64,000 nt of DNA, from assembly GCA_025667525.1 (NCBI GenBank), contig CM046877.1, positions 294,310,364-294,374,363 of the forward strand. Direction: 5' to 3'. Source of the stretch: Glebionis coronaria (Eukaryota > Streptophyta > Magnoliopsida > Asterales > Asteraceae). The notes beneath the pieces were generated by a model that saw only the letters and a program-made list of their open reading frames with translations, searched no databases and had not been told where the DNA came from. A program made the translations under genes and the position numbers. This document shows, piece after piece, positions 22,004-33,710 of this stretch; position 1 is the first letter of the stretch; the number at the start of each line of letters is the position of its first letter.

Positions 22004-24594
22004 TCGTTATAGAGAACGAAAGATTTTTAAAACTAAGGTTTTGAATAAAACATTTCAAAATCTTTTAACTATAAACATTTTTCTAAAAATGTCTAAAAAT
22101 CTTTTGACTATAACGGTGCCGAAGAATTCTCGATTTACCGACAAGGCAAGACTGAGAAGTGTTATTTTAATATATATATAACTTGGATTATATATATGAT
22201 GTAATTTGATTACATGATTGTTTGATGATTATTTTGATATTTATACGAGGTATTTATACGACGTAGATTGTCACAAGGAACCCTAAATCTCCTAGTAAAT
22301 TAATCGAAGCTATTCTCGTAAGAATTCTTGCTATCCTAGATCTAAACCAAGTTGTGGATATTTTTGATCCCAACAAATGGTTGATATTCGTGGAAATGTA
22401 GATATTAGTTGATTGTGATATTGAAAAAGAATTGGCGAGATTAAATCTGATATCGATGTCATGACGATCTTTCTTTATAGAGTGGAGTTTGACAAAACGT
22501 TGCCACCTAGAAAGATGTCATCTGATTTGTTGTCATCCAATTCTTAAATTGAAATCGAAAGGGTGAATGTTGCACTTGAGGCTGTCATTAGAACCATTAC
22601 CCAAAAGCCTCATGCCATTAGTACCTTTCCAAGAAGTCTAATTGAATGTATGAGTCATTTCATACTAGTGACTTATTTGATAACTATTGTTGTAAGAGCT
22701 ATAGGATTGGAAATTAAGTGTTGATCATATCGAGCTTTTATTGCCCTCTTAAAGTTTAAGAATAAGGTTGAAAGTATTGGAGAATGATGTAGGATGTCGC
22801 ATTGAGTATAAGTTGATTAAAACTTGAATAAAGTAAAATTTAATCCGTATGGAATATGAGATTGATAAGAGGAAGTCGTTAAGTCCTGTGATTGAATTAT
22901 AAGGTTTTAAATGATTGTTAGTTTGTGTTAAGGGTTGTTCCTAGGCCATTGTCCACTTACGAGGATGCCTAGTGTCCAGGAAATAAATTGAAGAAATCTT
23001 CTTCTGAATTGGGACCGATAGATCTTTCGGGACATGTGGAACACCTAATGACTCTTGTAGACTAGTATTCATTGTGGTATCTTTTAAAAATAATCCCTAA
23101 CTTAACTGTGACATCAGCTGGTAGGATGAGTTCTTGGAATTGTATGACATAGTGACACGTAATGTGTTACGGTACAATTTTGACTTGTTTGTGATTAATG
23201 AAAAGACTACCATTGATTACTAAATTCTACATGTATCGATGTTATCTATCCTTTATTGCTTCATCCTAATGTTCGCATTAGTGATGCAACCATTGAACAA
23301 GTACTCATCTCGATTTGAGTTACGTTGTGAATTATTCTTCCTGAGTGCCATTGAGGTCATGAACCTCATGATTATTTGGCTAAGCTTATTTTCTATTATA
23401 TTGTAGTTAGTTCTTGGTGAACAAGCTTTCATCACTCTTTTGCAGATCACTCATTGTTTTTATAAGATAAAACAGTATCATTTGAGAAAATTGGGTTTTC
23501 ATCACCATATGGATTATTTAAAGTGAGACTTATAATAATCGTTATCGAAATGAGGTTGTTTATAAAACACCTTGGAAAACTTAATTGTTTTCATAACAAA
23601 GAAAATCTTTGTAATTTATTCTTGATTCTTATTTAAGAATTAAGCATGAAAATATTTTTATTATAAACATGATGATAAAATTTTGACGAACTGAGTATTG
23701 CATCGTTAATCTTGAAATTGTATATAGTTGCGCGCCTACATACAATTTGGAATGGACCATGCAAGGCTGATTAGTAGTCACCATAAAACTGATTAATAAA
23801 CACTACATTTTCTTTAAAGATTGTGAAAGATTAAATTTTATGAGATCTGCAAGAAGTGAAAAATAGGGACATAGTGTTAGGGACACCTACATATGTGCCT
23901 GTAGCATCTATTCTTCTTAGTCGAATTTACTCATCTGTGGAATTTGTCTTATTTGACAATTGATATTCCCTTGTTGTCCAATTCTCCCGTGGCGAGATTC
24001 TTAGGAAAAGTATCTGATTACCGAGTGTTGATACCCGACTGGGTGTATCGACGTTCCTATCATTTCTTTTGATTTGATTTCATTTGAATGACCTGGGTAA
24101 CGATCCGAAGAGCTTTCGAATGCGTACTCGAATTATGAAAACATGGGATATATTCATATTCGTTAAATGTTTTCGTCTGTATCTGATTTGAAATTCTCTC
24201 GCGCAGATTATGCGTTGACCTTACTCTTTTAATGGTAGTTGTGTCTCCATATATCCTTGAATTTATTAAGGATTATGAGTTATTATTAGTCTTTTGAGAA
24301 GTTCACATCTTATCAATGGCAATAAAACTGAAAAGTTGATAGTGCCAGTAGAATGAATTGATTGATTATGACATGACGACATTGTCTTAATTGATGGGAA
24401 CTCGAGTAGAATTCCCCTAAAAGATAAGATGTTGATCATCAAAAGTGATCTAAATAATTCTTGGTGGATTACCATATCCTGCATTTAGACTTGAAATTAT
24501 ACCGTGAATGGTTGTATATTAGTCATAGATATTATAATCTAGAAAGAACCTAATATGAATGTATTAAAAGATGTTTATGTTATTTGAAACTTTA
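22004..24594 (+). pseudogene. G2 gag/protease region, decayed
   Basis: This stretch should hold Tekay-type gag and protease. I find only short frames (up to about 70 codons) and no confident peptide motif. It opens with a leader similar to that of G1 (TTATAGAGAAC shortly after the primer site). Annotated by position only. Confidence 0.45.
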
Positions 24595-25160
24595 GAAGGT
24601 ATTTGTTGGTAAATTAGCTAGACTTTTGACATTAAGGCAAGTTGAAATTGGTATTGATTATATTCCCGGTGTTGCACCTGTGGCATGTGCATTGTACGTC
24701 AGCACCATCTACATTAAAAGAATTACCCTACAACTGAGAGAGTTGTATGAGAAGACTTTTATTCTACCAAGCTCGTCATCATAAAGAGCTATGGTGTTAT
24801 TATTTCTTATATTTATTGATTACCGTGAACTAGGTAAACTGACGATTAAAAATCTATATCCACTACCTAAGATGATAGATTTGTTCGATCATTTACAAGG
24901 TTCTAGCGTATATTCAGGAATTTGATCTACGGCATGGTTATCATCAACTTCGCGTCCGCGAAAAATATTATCTATTCCAATCATTACATCCAGAACTTGT
25001 AATGACCATTATGAGTTTCATGTTATGACCAATGCACATGCAGCATTCATAAATTTGGTGAATCGCGTGTGTAGGCTGTAATTTGATAAATTCATGCTTG
25101 TGATCATTAAGGATCATTTGTTTGTTTATAAGAATAGGAAGGAGTTAATAATTATTTATA
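24595..25160 (+). pseudogene. pol: G2 reverse transcriptase remnant
   Basis: Gypsy reverse transcriptase peptides in one direction with stops and shifts: GIDYIPGVAPVA, then [48 protein letters not shown] and HGYHQLRVRE. The place of the catalytic FIDD box reads VIIKDHLFVYK (25090-25140), so one catalytic aspartate and its context are lost. Enzyme activity is impossible. Confidence 0.85.
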
Positions 25161-26244
25161 GATTGCCCTGAATTGGCCAAACAATGAAAACCTGTACTAA
25201 TTAACATGTGATTTAAAACTTAATCCTTTACATGATTTGATCATGTGATTAATAAGATAATGGGATCTATGTTGACTTTTCAAAAATTGGAACCATTAAG
25301 GCTTTGGGTTTTACCAAAAAGAAAATGGAAATATGTTTTGACAAATGTTTTCAAAGGATTTTTAAGGGATTATTCCCTTATACCTAGAACATTTAACTAA
25401 ACTCCTGTTTAGGGGTAAATTTTCGTGTATACCTCAAGACAACCTAAGAGGGATTGAGGAAACCGTTTAAAACAAGATTTAAAACGACAATGTTTGCTTT
25501 TCAACTAAGAAAATTTTGACCAAAGTATAACCAAAGATTTTTCGAACATTTACGAATCTTATTAATTATTTTCGATAAATCAACAAAACTCTTATTGATC
25601 AAATTCAAATTTATTTTGAACATTTTTCTATAGTTAGACAAACTGAGAAAATTTAAAATTTTTACGGTTACGTTTCATAAAATTAAATATTTATTATTTA
25701 ATTACTTGTAATATTTATCGACACTTTAAACGTCGGATTGAGCAAAACTAATAAAAATGAAAGTTCAGACGAAACTAAATTTAGAAAATGTGAAGAAAGA
25801 AATTTTTAATGAATACGATCATGATAATTATTTCATCAGGAAAGATGAATGTAAATACTGACGCATTATGTAAAAAGGATAAAGAATTAATTAGGATGTG
25901 TTCCTTAGTAATGACTGTGCAAAATAAATTGCCGAACAATTTAAAAATAGCCGATGCTTGTAAGAAGGATAATATAGATAATAAAAAGGGGTTCGCGGCT
26001 AATGTGAACCATTAGAATTGAGAAGCCGATAGCGTTAAATGCTTTTAAAGACCACTCGTGGTTGCCTAAAAATGGAGATTTTGAGATATAGTTATGTTGG
26101 AACCTTGTAAGTATAAGTATTCTATTCCTGTCATTTCTGATTTAATGTATCATTATCAGAAGAAGTTGTACTAATGGCAAATTATGAAGGCAGACACCGC
26201 CTCATACATTAGTAAACGTCTAGCTATTGCAAAGGTCATCATCT
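25161..26244 (+). pseudogene. G2 RNase H region, decayed beyond recognition
   Basis: RNase H and the integrase zinc domain would be expected by position. AT-rich, with only one 68-codon open frame (25809) that I do not recognise. Listed to account for the interval. Confidence 0.4.
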
Positions 26245-26790
26245 GAATTTGATTCGATTTGGGTCATCGTCGATAGACTGACCAAATCTGCTAATATCAT
26301 TCCTGTTAATGAGAGATTCTTGATGAAGAAATTGACTCTTTTGTATTTAAAGGAGTTGTGTAAACATGGTGTGCCTGTATCGATCATCTCTATCAAGATC
26401 CTCGCTTCGCATCGAATTTCTAGAGATTTGCTCAGAAGTCATTGAGAACGAATCTTGATGAGAGTACTCTGTACCACCCCAATCGAAGGGACGAGGTAAA
26501 GTAACAATACAAAATACTATAAGTGTTTTTTTATGTTTGAATGATTGAACTTTGGTAATAAACCGTATAATCGCTTTCCTTTGGAGAGACTATCATTGCT
26601 AATTATCTTGTTAGGATCTAAATGTGAGAGCATCTGTAACAGGAGTTGGGATGAAGACACCCGACATACACCCATTGTGAGTTGGACATGTCTTTTAGGA
26701 TTAAGGTTTCCTATGATGGCGAACCTAACCTTACAAAATACTCGACCCGTGAGACCGGAAATGATTGTTGAAATTAGGATCTGATTATTG
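26245..26790 (+). pseudogene. pol: G2 integrase remnant
   Basis: WVIVDRLTKSANIIPVNE followed by LYLKELCKHGVPVSIIS is a clear chromovirus integrase core. The catalytic Asp-Arg expected after ISxIIS is replaced by IKILAS. Farther on, DFGNKPYNRFPLERLS (from ~26543, in frame after shifts) matches the later integrase segment. Broken by stops. Confidence 0.85.
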
Positions 26791-27329
26791 ACTGCCAGTA
26801 GTAGACAGGAGGTTATGTGAATATAAAATGTAGATCTTGAAGTGCCAGATGGGTAGTGAAGTTATGCCAAAAATTTTAACCATGGAAAAATGAATTGATG
26901 ATTTGAAAGATCATGGGATATAAGTCCCCGTTGTATGGGACCATTGAGATGATGTAAAAGATTGGTTCGAAAAGCATATAAGCTGGATCTACCCTAGGAC
27001 TTCAAGAGCTGCGTGAATTACGTTTCGTATATCGAACTTGATAAATGTCTATCAAGTGAGAATCTGATCATTTCTTGATGAAGTTTAGATCGGCGAAAAG
27101 TTGCATTCATCAAAAACCCGTGAACATCATGGATAGGGAAAGTAAGTCAGCATTAAGCCTGATCTTATTCCCGTAGTTATGTTTGATGAAACTCGCGTAT
27201 TGTAATGAATTACACTTGTGAGAAAAGACCGAATGTGGAGGAATTACCCACATGGCTTTAACTCTATAAGAAGCGAGTATTAAGATAAGATGATCTTTGA
27301 GGACAAAGATCCTGTTTAGGGGTAAATGC
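26791..27329 (+). pseudogene. G2 pol C-terminal tail remnant
   Basis: PVNIMDRESKSA (~27116-27155) and later short peptides match the chromovirus polyprotein tail, with frame changes. The interior ends in a weak purine tract (AGGGGTAAATG) before the 3' LTR. Confidence 0.65.
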
Positions 27330-30300
27330 TGTGAAAATCCGTCAATTTATGGTTTATATTTTTTTCTCAAATATTATTTAAAAACATTATTTTAATGTTA
27401 TATTATGAACTCACTTATTTTTGGGAAGAAATTTGGATTTACGTCTTGAAGTAGCATCGACTACGTTTAAACCGGAGGATTCTACGTTACGTGCTTACGT
27501 TTACATACACCGTCTTTGGTGACAGTCCGAAATTTCAGGAAATAAATTTATCCGTAAATATTATTTTGGGATTTTAATTTTGAGTTGGTTCATAAACTCA
27601 CAAATTTACGAGAAGAGATTTGGACTTACGCGAATAATTTAACATCCTTTACGACTAAACCGGAAACCTTAGGATTACGTATTTACGTTGTCGAACTCCG
27701 TTTTTAATGAGACAATTTTTATTAGATTCGTTTTGTGTCGTTGATTCATAATTTATAAAAACGTTTTTCGTAAACGACCCGAGGGCACCCAAATCGAGGA
27801 AACTAGAATCGAGGAATACCCGTAAATTAGAGGGATGGGACAAACTAATTTATCCCAGCCCACTATCTAAAGGGACGGCCAAACATGGACACCACATCAA
27901 AGATGTGGCATCCTTACACTCTATACACTTACACTTGTAACATTTGCTTCATTTTGAAGCTATATTCCCACTAAACTAACAAAACCAACTAGCTAAACCA
28001 TTAGCTCCCATTTCATACATGCAAATCAACTCAAAAACTCTCTCACTCTCTCTAACTTACCGTCTCACTCCACCACCATACACCACCATTTGATCTTTTC
28101 AAGCCACAAGATACATGTTATCTAGCTATATTATAGAGAAACCTTGAAGCCTTGATTGATTGGTGGCCATTTTAACAACAAAGGAGGTGATTTGCTTGTG
28201 TCCTAGGGCTAATTTATCAACAAAATATCTTGGTGATTGATGATCTTGGGGATATATTTGGTGTTCATCAAGTTGTTGTCTTCCAAAAACAAGATATAAT
28301 CTTGGTTGGTAAAGAAGATCATCCTTTCCATTTCTCTTGTTATTTTTGTAAAGATCAAATGTATTTTCTTTCTTGTTGTATATCTATATGATGAATATAT
28401 GTTGATAAAAATGTTGTGTGGGGATCAAGTGTTGATAAATATGCTTAAAAAGATGAATAACCATAAGAAACAAGGCTAAAATCATGCTTAAATTGTTGGC
28501 TGTATAAAAACAGTAAGTAACCAAGACTTAAACTGATAAATTTGTATGGTGGAATCAATTTACAGTAAGTATAAGATGTCATACACATGTGAGAGTTGTC
28601 CATGCAATGGAATCATCAAAATGAGTGAGATATGATCAAAACAAGATGAGTGTGCTAATCTGAATAGTCTATTTTGTAGGGACTGTTAAGTATAGTTAGA
28701 CATAGAATGAGCAGTATCTATATCTAACTTAATTGTAGCACATAATATGAAGTTCATGCCATCCAAAAATGAGCTTCTAACTCATTGTAGAACTCTAGAT
28801 ATGATAAAAATGGTGAAGATAAAACTAAAAATCAGATTTTGAAGAATTAATGTTTAATACTATTATATAAGCACTCAAATAATATAGTATAAAATGTGAA
28901 TTTAAAACCCACTAACTTATGAATTTCATTTATATAAATATGTATAAGGTTAAATAAATGGACACTTTATAAAAATGGTAGTTGAATAAGATTTAAGTTA
29001 TAAAAACTATAAACATGATTTTTACAACTTTTTCGGCAATTACCGTAAAATTAACGTTTTTCGCCAATTAAAACTTAGACGATCAAACCCGTCTAATGTA
29101 AAGTTTTTAAAAGTCATATACTGATATATAAGTATCTAATGCAAGTAAAAACAGATAAAACCCGAACTATAGGACATACGGACAATAACGAGCTAAGTTA
29201 GCATATTGGACTAATAATTTAACTAAATAAGTTAAACACTTATAAAAATTACTTATTGGGCTTAACCCATTTGGGCCCAACATGTAAAGTATAAATACTG
29301 ATAATACAAGTATAAAATGGATTAATACAAGTTAATGGACTTATAATAGGCTTATTGGACCTAAAATATGTAAATAGGTAAAACTAGTAAACTAGTATAA
29401 AAGTTATCAACACATAACACTAAAATGAGTAAATGAGAATATGTAAACCCACTTGATCATCATATATATATAATCATCATATGTATACATAATTATTATT
29501 TTGATAAAGTCATTGGACAAAAGTCTAAGACGAGTATTATTTGTCTAGGTTTCCGTGATTGAAACACGTACCGTACATCCGAATTACGGATAACCCGCTT
29601 TCCCACATCAACGTGAGTTCATAGCCTCGCACTCTTTTAAATGTTTTTATGAAATGTTTTATAAACCCGCGAGGGAGATAACATGTTAGTTTTTATAAAA
29701 TAGGACACCATTTGTCCGGATTGTCTGTTTATTGATTTGGACCCGAATGATTGTATGACCTAATGAATGATTAAATGACCCGATAGATGAAATGAATTGG
29801 ATTATTAAAGTTAGGTTATGTCACTAAAAGTCCCATTAGCATGAATTTTGAACTACCGGGATTCGGTAGACGCTTATGCATATAATAGTACTATTTGGGG
29901 ACGATCACCCCAGTTCGCGCCTTGACGGTTGATCCCCGTCGTGCCACATTGATTGTTAAGCGAATTTATGTATGAGAAGATTTTTACAAGCGTGATTATT
30001 GTGACGACACGCTAATTTAGATGGGCAAATTGAGTTTCGGGCTAGCTACCCGTTGTTTGTTGTAGTAAAGTAACAATGTCATGCGGCTTATAATAATCCA
30101 ACTAACGAAATACTGCTATACGCACCGAATTACGGTATATTGCCTGACTAGCAATACGGGGTCTTATTATTGATTTTATGTTCATGTTTTGGTTTTACAT
30201 AACCATATTCATATAACGGTTTTTATTTAACTTTATACAACGTTATAAAACGTATTGTATGATGTTTTTACGACATTGGTTCGTATAATGATTTTGATGG

Positions 30301-30754
30301 CAAAGGCCTATATTATGATTTTTATAAGGAATTGTATAAAATGACTTTGGCTATTTTATGGCCTATTACAAAGATTTCTACAAAAATGATTTTCGGTAAT
30401 AATTTTATACCGATGTTATATTGATAGATTTTACTAAACTCTATGAATTCACTCGGCGTTATCGCTGACCTTTTCTTTTAACATGTTTTGTCTCAGGTAC
30501 TTGAAGGTAATTCTCGGGAAGACGACAAGAATTCATGGCCCGCACTTAAATAACAATTTCCATTCACATCCTTTGTAAACTTGTATGAAATACTATGACT
30601 TGGGACCTATGTAAACTTGATATTTATGAATGGAAATTATTTATTATTAAACGACGCGATTTTTAAGCGTTGTCTATGATGTGAGTAATGTGCTATCCCG
30701 TAACACCAACGAGTCTTCCGCTGTATTGAATTGTGTAAATTTGGGGGTGTTACA
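27330..30754 (+). repeat. G2 3' LTR (3425 bp)
   Basis: Direct repeat of 18557-21986. It begins TGTGAAAATCC where the 5' copy has TGTAACAATCC, and ends GGGGTGTTACA. Many scattered substitutions and a few small indels. Confidence 0.95.
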
Positions 30755-30759
30755 AAAAT
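30755..30759. repeat. Target-site duplication of G2, right copy (AAAAT)
   Basis: Matches 18552-18556. Confidence 0.9.
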
Positions 30760-31043
30760 CCTTTCGTACTCTTTCTTTGGTAAAGCATTATAAATCACCA
30801 TTTTAGTTACATTATTTTTAGCAAGTTTCCTTTTAGTATCATCATTAGCTTTGTCAAAAGTGACTATATCTTTGCTTTTAGAAACTTCATTATATTGATA
30901 AGGCAAAAAATCACCATTGCTAATAACATGCCAAAGTTCTAAATCTTTTGATTTCACATAAGTCTCAAATCTATTTTTCCAATAAATAAAACTATCAGTT
31001 TCAAAAAGAGGTGGTCTTTGCATGGATTTCCCTTCTAGATACT
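30760..31043 (-). pseudogene. gag: M1 Gag N-terminal fragment
   Basis: Copia Gag N-terminus: GKSMQRPPLFETDSFIYWK, then ETYVKSKDLELWHVISNGDF and DDTKRKLAKNNVTKMVIYN. It ends at KKEYERIF, where the frame continues into 18551 once G2 and one target copy are removed. On the other side it is cut at 31043 by the C3 LTR; the true Gag start may lie beyond C3. The apparent start codon at 31068 lies inside the C3 LTR and is not genuine. Confidence 0.88.
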
Positions 31044-31142
31044 TGTTGGAATCTATAGATCGATTCAAGTTTTAAAATACAATATATTTTGAAAAAGCTT
31101 GGGCAACCATGCCCTTGGTGGGAATAAAATGATCCAAGTCAC

Positions 31143-31255
31143 TCAGACGCTGAAAAAAATAAATTGGGCACTGACAAGAAGAAATCAAGCGCTGACAGAT
31201 AAAGCATTGACAAAAGATATTCAAGTGCTGACAAGAAGAAGTCCTAGCACTGATT
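31143..31255 (+). repeat. CGCTGACA word cluster in C3 LTR
   Basis: Five spaced variants: ACGCTGA, GCACTGACAAGAAGAA, GCGCTGACAG, GCATTGACA and GTGCTGACAAGAAGAAG. The same word recurs in the C3 gag near 43674, 63112, 63288, 63307 and 63328. Confidence 0.6.
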
Positions 31256-31374
31256 GGAAAACTTAGTCAACACGTTTATTATTTGAAGTAAAGATATACT
31301 CAATATTGTATTTTCTATATTTATCATTACCTAGAATAGTTGATAGGTTATCCATTGCACACGACCCCTTATGT

Positions 31375-31381
31375 TATAAAA
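31375..31381 (+). promoter_or_regulatory. Putative TATA box in C3 LTR
   Basis: TATAAAA within the LTR, about 240 bp before the LTR end. Confidence 0.5.
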
Positions 31382-31620
31382 GGAGGTCGTAGGGTTTGTA
31401 GCATATACATATCATTAAGTATTCAACTTTCATTGTACCCAAGTTTGATTATCAATCAATAGTGAAAGTTTGGTTTATTTGTTTTACTTGTTCTTTAATC
31501 TAAGTGTTAATTCTGCATAACACTTGGATTGTTCATTTAACAACAAAGTTTCTCTAAGTGTTAAACTTGATTTAATATCGTTAACACAAAGCTAATCGAT
31601 CTAAGTTTCAGATCAACAAG

Positions 31621-31634
31621 TGGTATCAGAGCTT
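31621..31634 (+). other. C3 primer binding site (initiator tRNA-Met)
   Basis: TGGTATCAGAGCTT lies two bases after the LTR; the first 12 bases fit the standard Copia primer site. Confidence 0.92.
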
Positions 31635-31700
31635 GTTGAGGAACTTTGATCTAGAAGAACAGGAAACCCTAAAAATACCAAAACCCTAAAACCAGAAGAG

Positions 31701-31850
31701 ATGTCTGCTACAGAATCTTCTTCCTCATCAAATCACAACCTAAAAATCCCCATGTTCGATCCTGGCAACTTTGAAAAATGGAAGTTCAATTTTGAACAAT
31801 ACCTTCAAATTCATGATCATACTGTCTGGGAGATTATTGAATATGGAAAT
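31701..31850 (+). pseudogene. gag: C3 Gag, first 50 codons, cut by A1
   Basis: ATG at 31701 opens a Copia Gag: MSATESSSSSNHNLKIP, then FEKWKFNFEQYLQIHD and TVWEIIEYGN. It is cut after codon 50 by A1. Reading resumes in frame at 42981 (QSDKGAK) once A1 and one GAAAT copy are removed. The motif around FEKWKFNFE is the usual start of the UBN2-type Gag. Confidence 0.9.
31846..31850. repeat. Target-site duplication of A1, left copy (GAAAT)
   Basis: GAAAT precedes TGATAGGTG; the same five bases follow the right LTR at 42976-42980. Confidence 0.95.
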
Positions 31851-32294
31851 TGATAGGTGTGTAAACACCCATCCTTTTCCACTTAATTCTGGCTAAAACG
31901 AGACCAAAACACGTATTTAATATCATTTGTTTAGAATTATGCGTGGTTTTTGTGTTTATTGTGTTTTCAGAGCCGACCGGATGAATATTGAAGAAAACAT
32001 GGGATTGCACGGGTTTTATGGAAGAAAAAGACTCAAGACGAAGTCTATTGTCCAAGAGATGCAAAAGATTTGAAGTCACTGGGCCTATTTGAAGATTTAT
32101 CGAAGAAAAGGACCAAAGATTGAAGATTTACATATGTCGAAGAAACTCAAGTCTATTAAACGAAGAAATTAAAAGACAAGTTGAATTTAATCATCGACAA
32201 ATCCCGAATCAGAATCGAAAACGTCGACTTTTCTGAAAAGATGAGAAGACAAGAAGAAAGGGAGAAAGCCCACTCACCAACCAAAGGGAACACC

Positions 32295-32302
32295 TATATA
32301 AA
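32295..32302 (+). promoter_or_regulatory. Putative TATA box in A1 5' LTR
   Basis: TATATAAA, repeated in the 3' LTR at 41775-41782. Confidence 0.55.
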
Positions 32303-32712
32303 GAATTCCCTTCACACTTTTCATTTAGTTTTTCATTCCTTTTTTCTCTCTTTTATGTTCGTAGGCATCACCAACACCATTAGGGTGTTTGGTGATTTTG
32401 ATTCTTGTTTTTTCAATCTTGTAGTTTAATCTTTGTCTTTTGATTGTTTAAACATTAATCTATCAATTTAATCCTTCATTTCATCTTGTTCATCTTCATC
32501 TTTTTGATTCAAAGTTAAAGCTCTTATTTGGTTAATTATGATCTTTAAAAGTTATTGGGTTTTAAGTTTTTATTGATGGGATTTTTTGTTTATGGTTAGT
32601 ATATGATTCGTGGTTAGTTTTATTTAAGTTTTGGTTAAACACTTGGTGGATTTTGGCTTGAAATCGCATTCCCATGTTTCTCTATCTCCTACTGTTCTTG
32701 AATTTTTCCCAG

Positions 32713-33243
32713 GTTCCGAATGAGCATAAAACTTCCGAATGAAGCATTTTGTTTAAAAGTTCCGAATCAATTTGCATTAAAAAGTTCCGAATAAAGTTCC
32801 GAATGAATGATTTTTAAAAGTTCCGAATGAATGGTTTTTCAAAGTTCCGAATGAATGATTTTAAAAGTTCCGAATGAATAGTTTTTCAAAAGTTCCGAAT
32901 CATTTTCATTTTTAAAGTTCCGAACAAAAATCTTTAAAAGTTCCGAATCAGTTTTGCTTAAAAGTTCCGAATAAAGTTCCGAGTAAACTTCCGAACCAAA
33001 TCTTCCGAATCAAGGAGTTCATCCGGAAGAGTTCCGGATCAAGAAGTTCCGAACGAAAGTTCCGGATCAAGGAAAACTTCCGAATCAGAGAGTTCCGAAT
33101 CAAGCTTGTTCACTCGGAAGACTTCCGAATCAAGGAGTTCATCCGGAAGAGTTCCGGATCAAAAAGTTCCGAACCAGAGGGTTCATTCGGAAGAATTCTG
33201 AACCAAACTTCCGAATCAATTTTCTTTTGAGTATTTCGAATCA
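32713..33243 (+). repeat. TTCCGAAT/TTCCGGAT word array in A1 5' LTR
   Basis: About 25-30 irregularly spaced copies of AGTTCCGAAT, AGTTCCGGATCAAG and close variants such as CATCCGGAAGAGTTCCGG, which is an inverted pair. Spacing is 12-30 bp, not a strict tandem repeat. The same words form arrays in C2. Confidence 0.88.
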
Positions 33244-33498
33244 GAGTTAAGTGATATTTACTGTTTCTTTTTAATGTTTCTTTTTAATACTTAAATTTTA
33301 ATTCAAGTTTTATTAATTGCTATTAAATTAATTGCTTTTAGTTTAAGTTTACACCTTAGTGCATTCAAACCTTTAGTAGAATAGAAAAACCCAATCCCCC
33401 TATTTGTCACCAAGAACAATCTTTCCACTTTGAGCTGTAATCAATTCGAGAAGATACCGAGATCTAATCTGAACCCATAGCAAATCAAGTGTATCAAA

Positions 33499-33513
33499 TG
33501 GCGCCGCTGCCGG
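33499..33513 (+). other. A1 primer binding site (tRNA-Asp type)
   Basis: TGGCGCCGCTGCCGG two bases after the LTR, close to the Athila primer site. Confidence 0.9.
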
Positions 33514-33710
33514 CTCTTCTCGTTAAGATCAACAGTTTTTTGTGAGAACTTGGATTTTGGGATCCGTTCACCGTGAACGTTACTTTTTCATAAAAAATTT
33601 CAAAAACACAAAAAAATATAAAATTTTCAAAAATCCTAAAAATTAAAAAAAACATAAAAACCAAAAATATTTCTGCTTTGTTTTTCCCTTGTTAGTTCTT
33701 TTGCAGGTGC

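Larger units (their letters stand above)
18557..30754 (+). mobile_element. G2: second Tekay-like Gypsy element, decayed
   Basis: 12.2-kb element with 3.4-kb LTRs, a tRNA-Met type primer site, chromovirus-type pol relics (reverse transcriptase 24595-25150, integrase 26245-26790, C-terminal tail 27040-27320) and AAAAT duplications. It interrupts the M1 gag. The LTRs differ by roughly 2-3% in stretches compared by eye, so it is older than G1. No functional reading frame remains. Confidence 0.9.
14622..31043 (-). mobile_element. M1: minus-strand Copia (Sirevirus-type) element, fragmentary, outermost layer
   Basis: Two separated pieces read as one Copia gag-pol: 30760-31043 (Gag N-terminus) and 14622-18551 (rest of Gag to reverse transcriptase). 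G2 separates them; the join with a single AAAAT restores reading. C3 interrupts it at 31043 and C1 at 14622, so both M1 LTRs lie outside the window. The coding parts carry stops and frameshifts. It is the oldest recognisable layer here. Confidence 0.85.
31044..31618 (+). repeat. C3 5' LTR (575 bp)
   Basis: TGTTGGAATC...GATCAACA, with terminal TGTTG/CAACA inverted repeats, two bases before the primer site. The left edge is fixed by loss of the M1 gag reading. The other LTR is outside the window. It contains a cluster of CGCTGACA-like words at 31143-31255. Confidence 0.82.
31851..33496 (+). repeat. A1 5' LTR (1646 bp)
   Basis: TGATAGGTGTG...GTGTATCA, direct repeat of 41330-42975. It contains a TATA-like box at 32295 and a long run of TTCCGAAT/TTCCGGAT words at 32713-33243. 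Confidence 0.96.

Noticed and set aside
31044..31068. Start codon of the M1 Gag at 31068
   Set aside because: The first eight codons lie within the C3 LTR; the join is accidental.
31621..31634. tRNA-Met gene fragment
   Set aside because: It is a primer binding site complementary to a tRNA end; no tRNA fold surrounds it. The same applies at 21990, 33499 and 61799.
32713..33243. Heat-shock element cluster
   Set aside because: TTCCGAA has TTC and GAA one base apart; the heat-shock consensus needs two (TTC-NN-GAA). TTCCGGAA itself is not seen.
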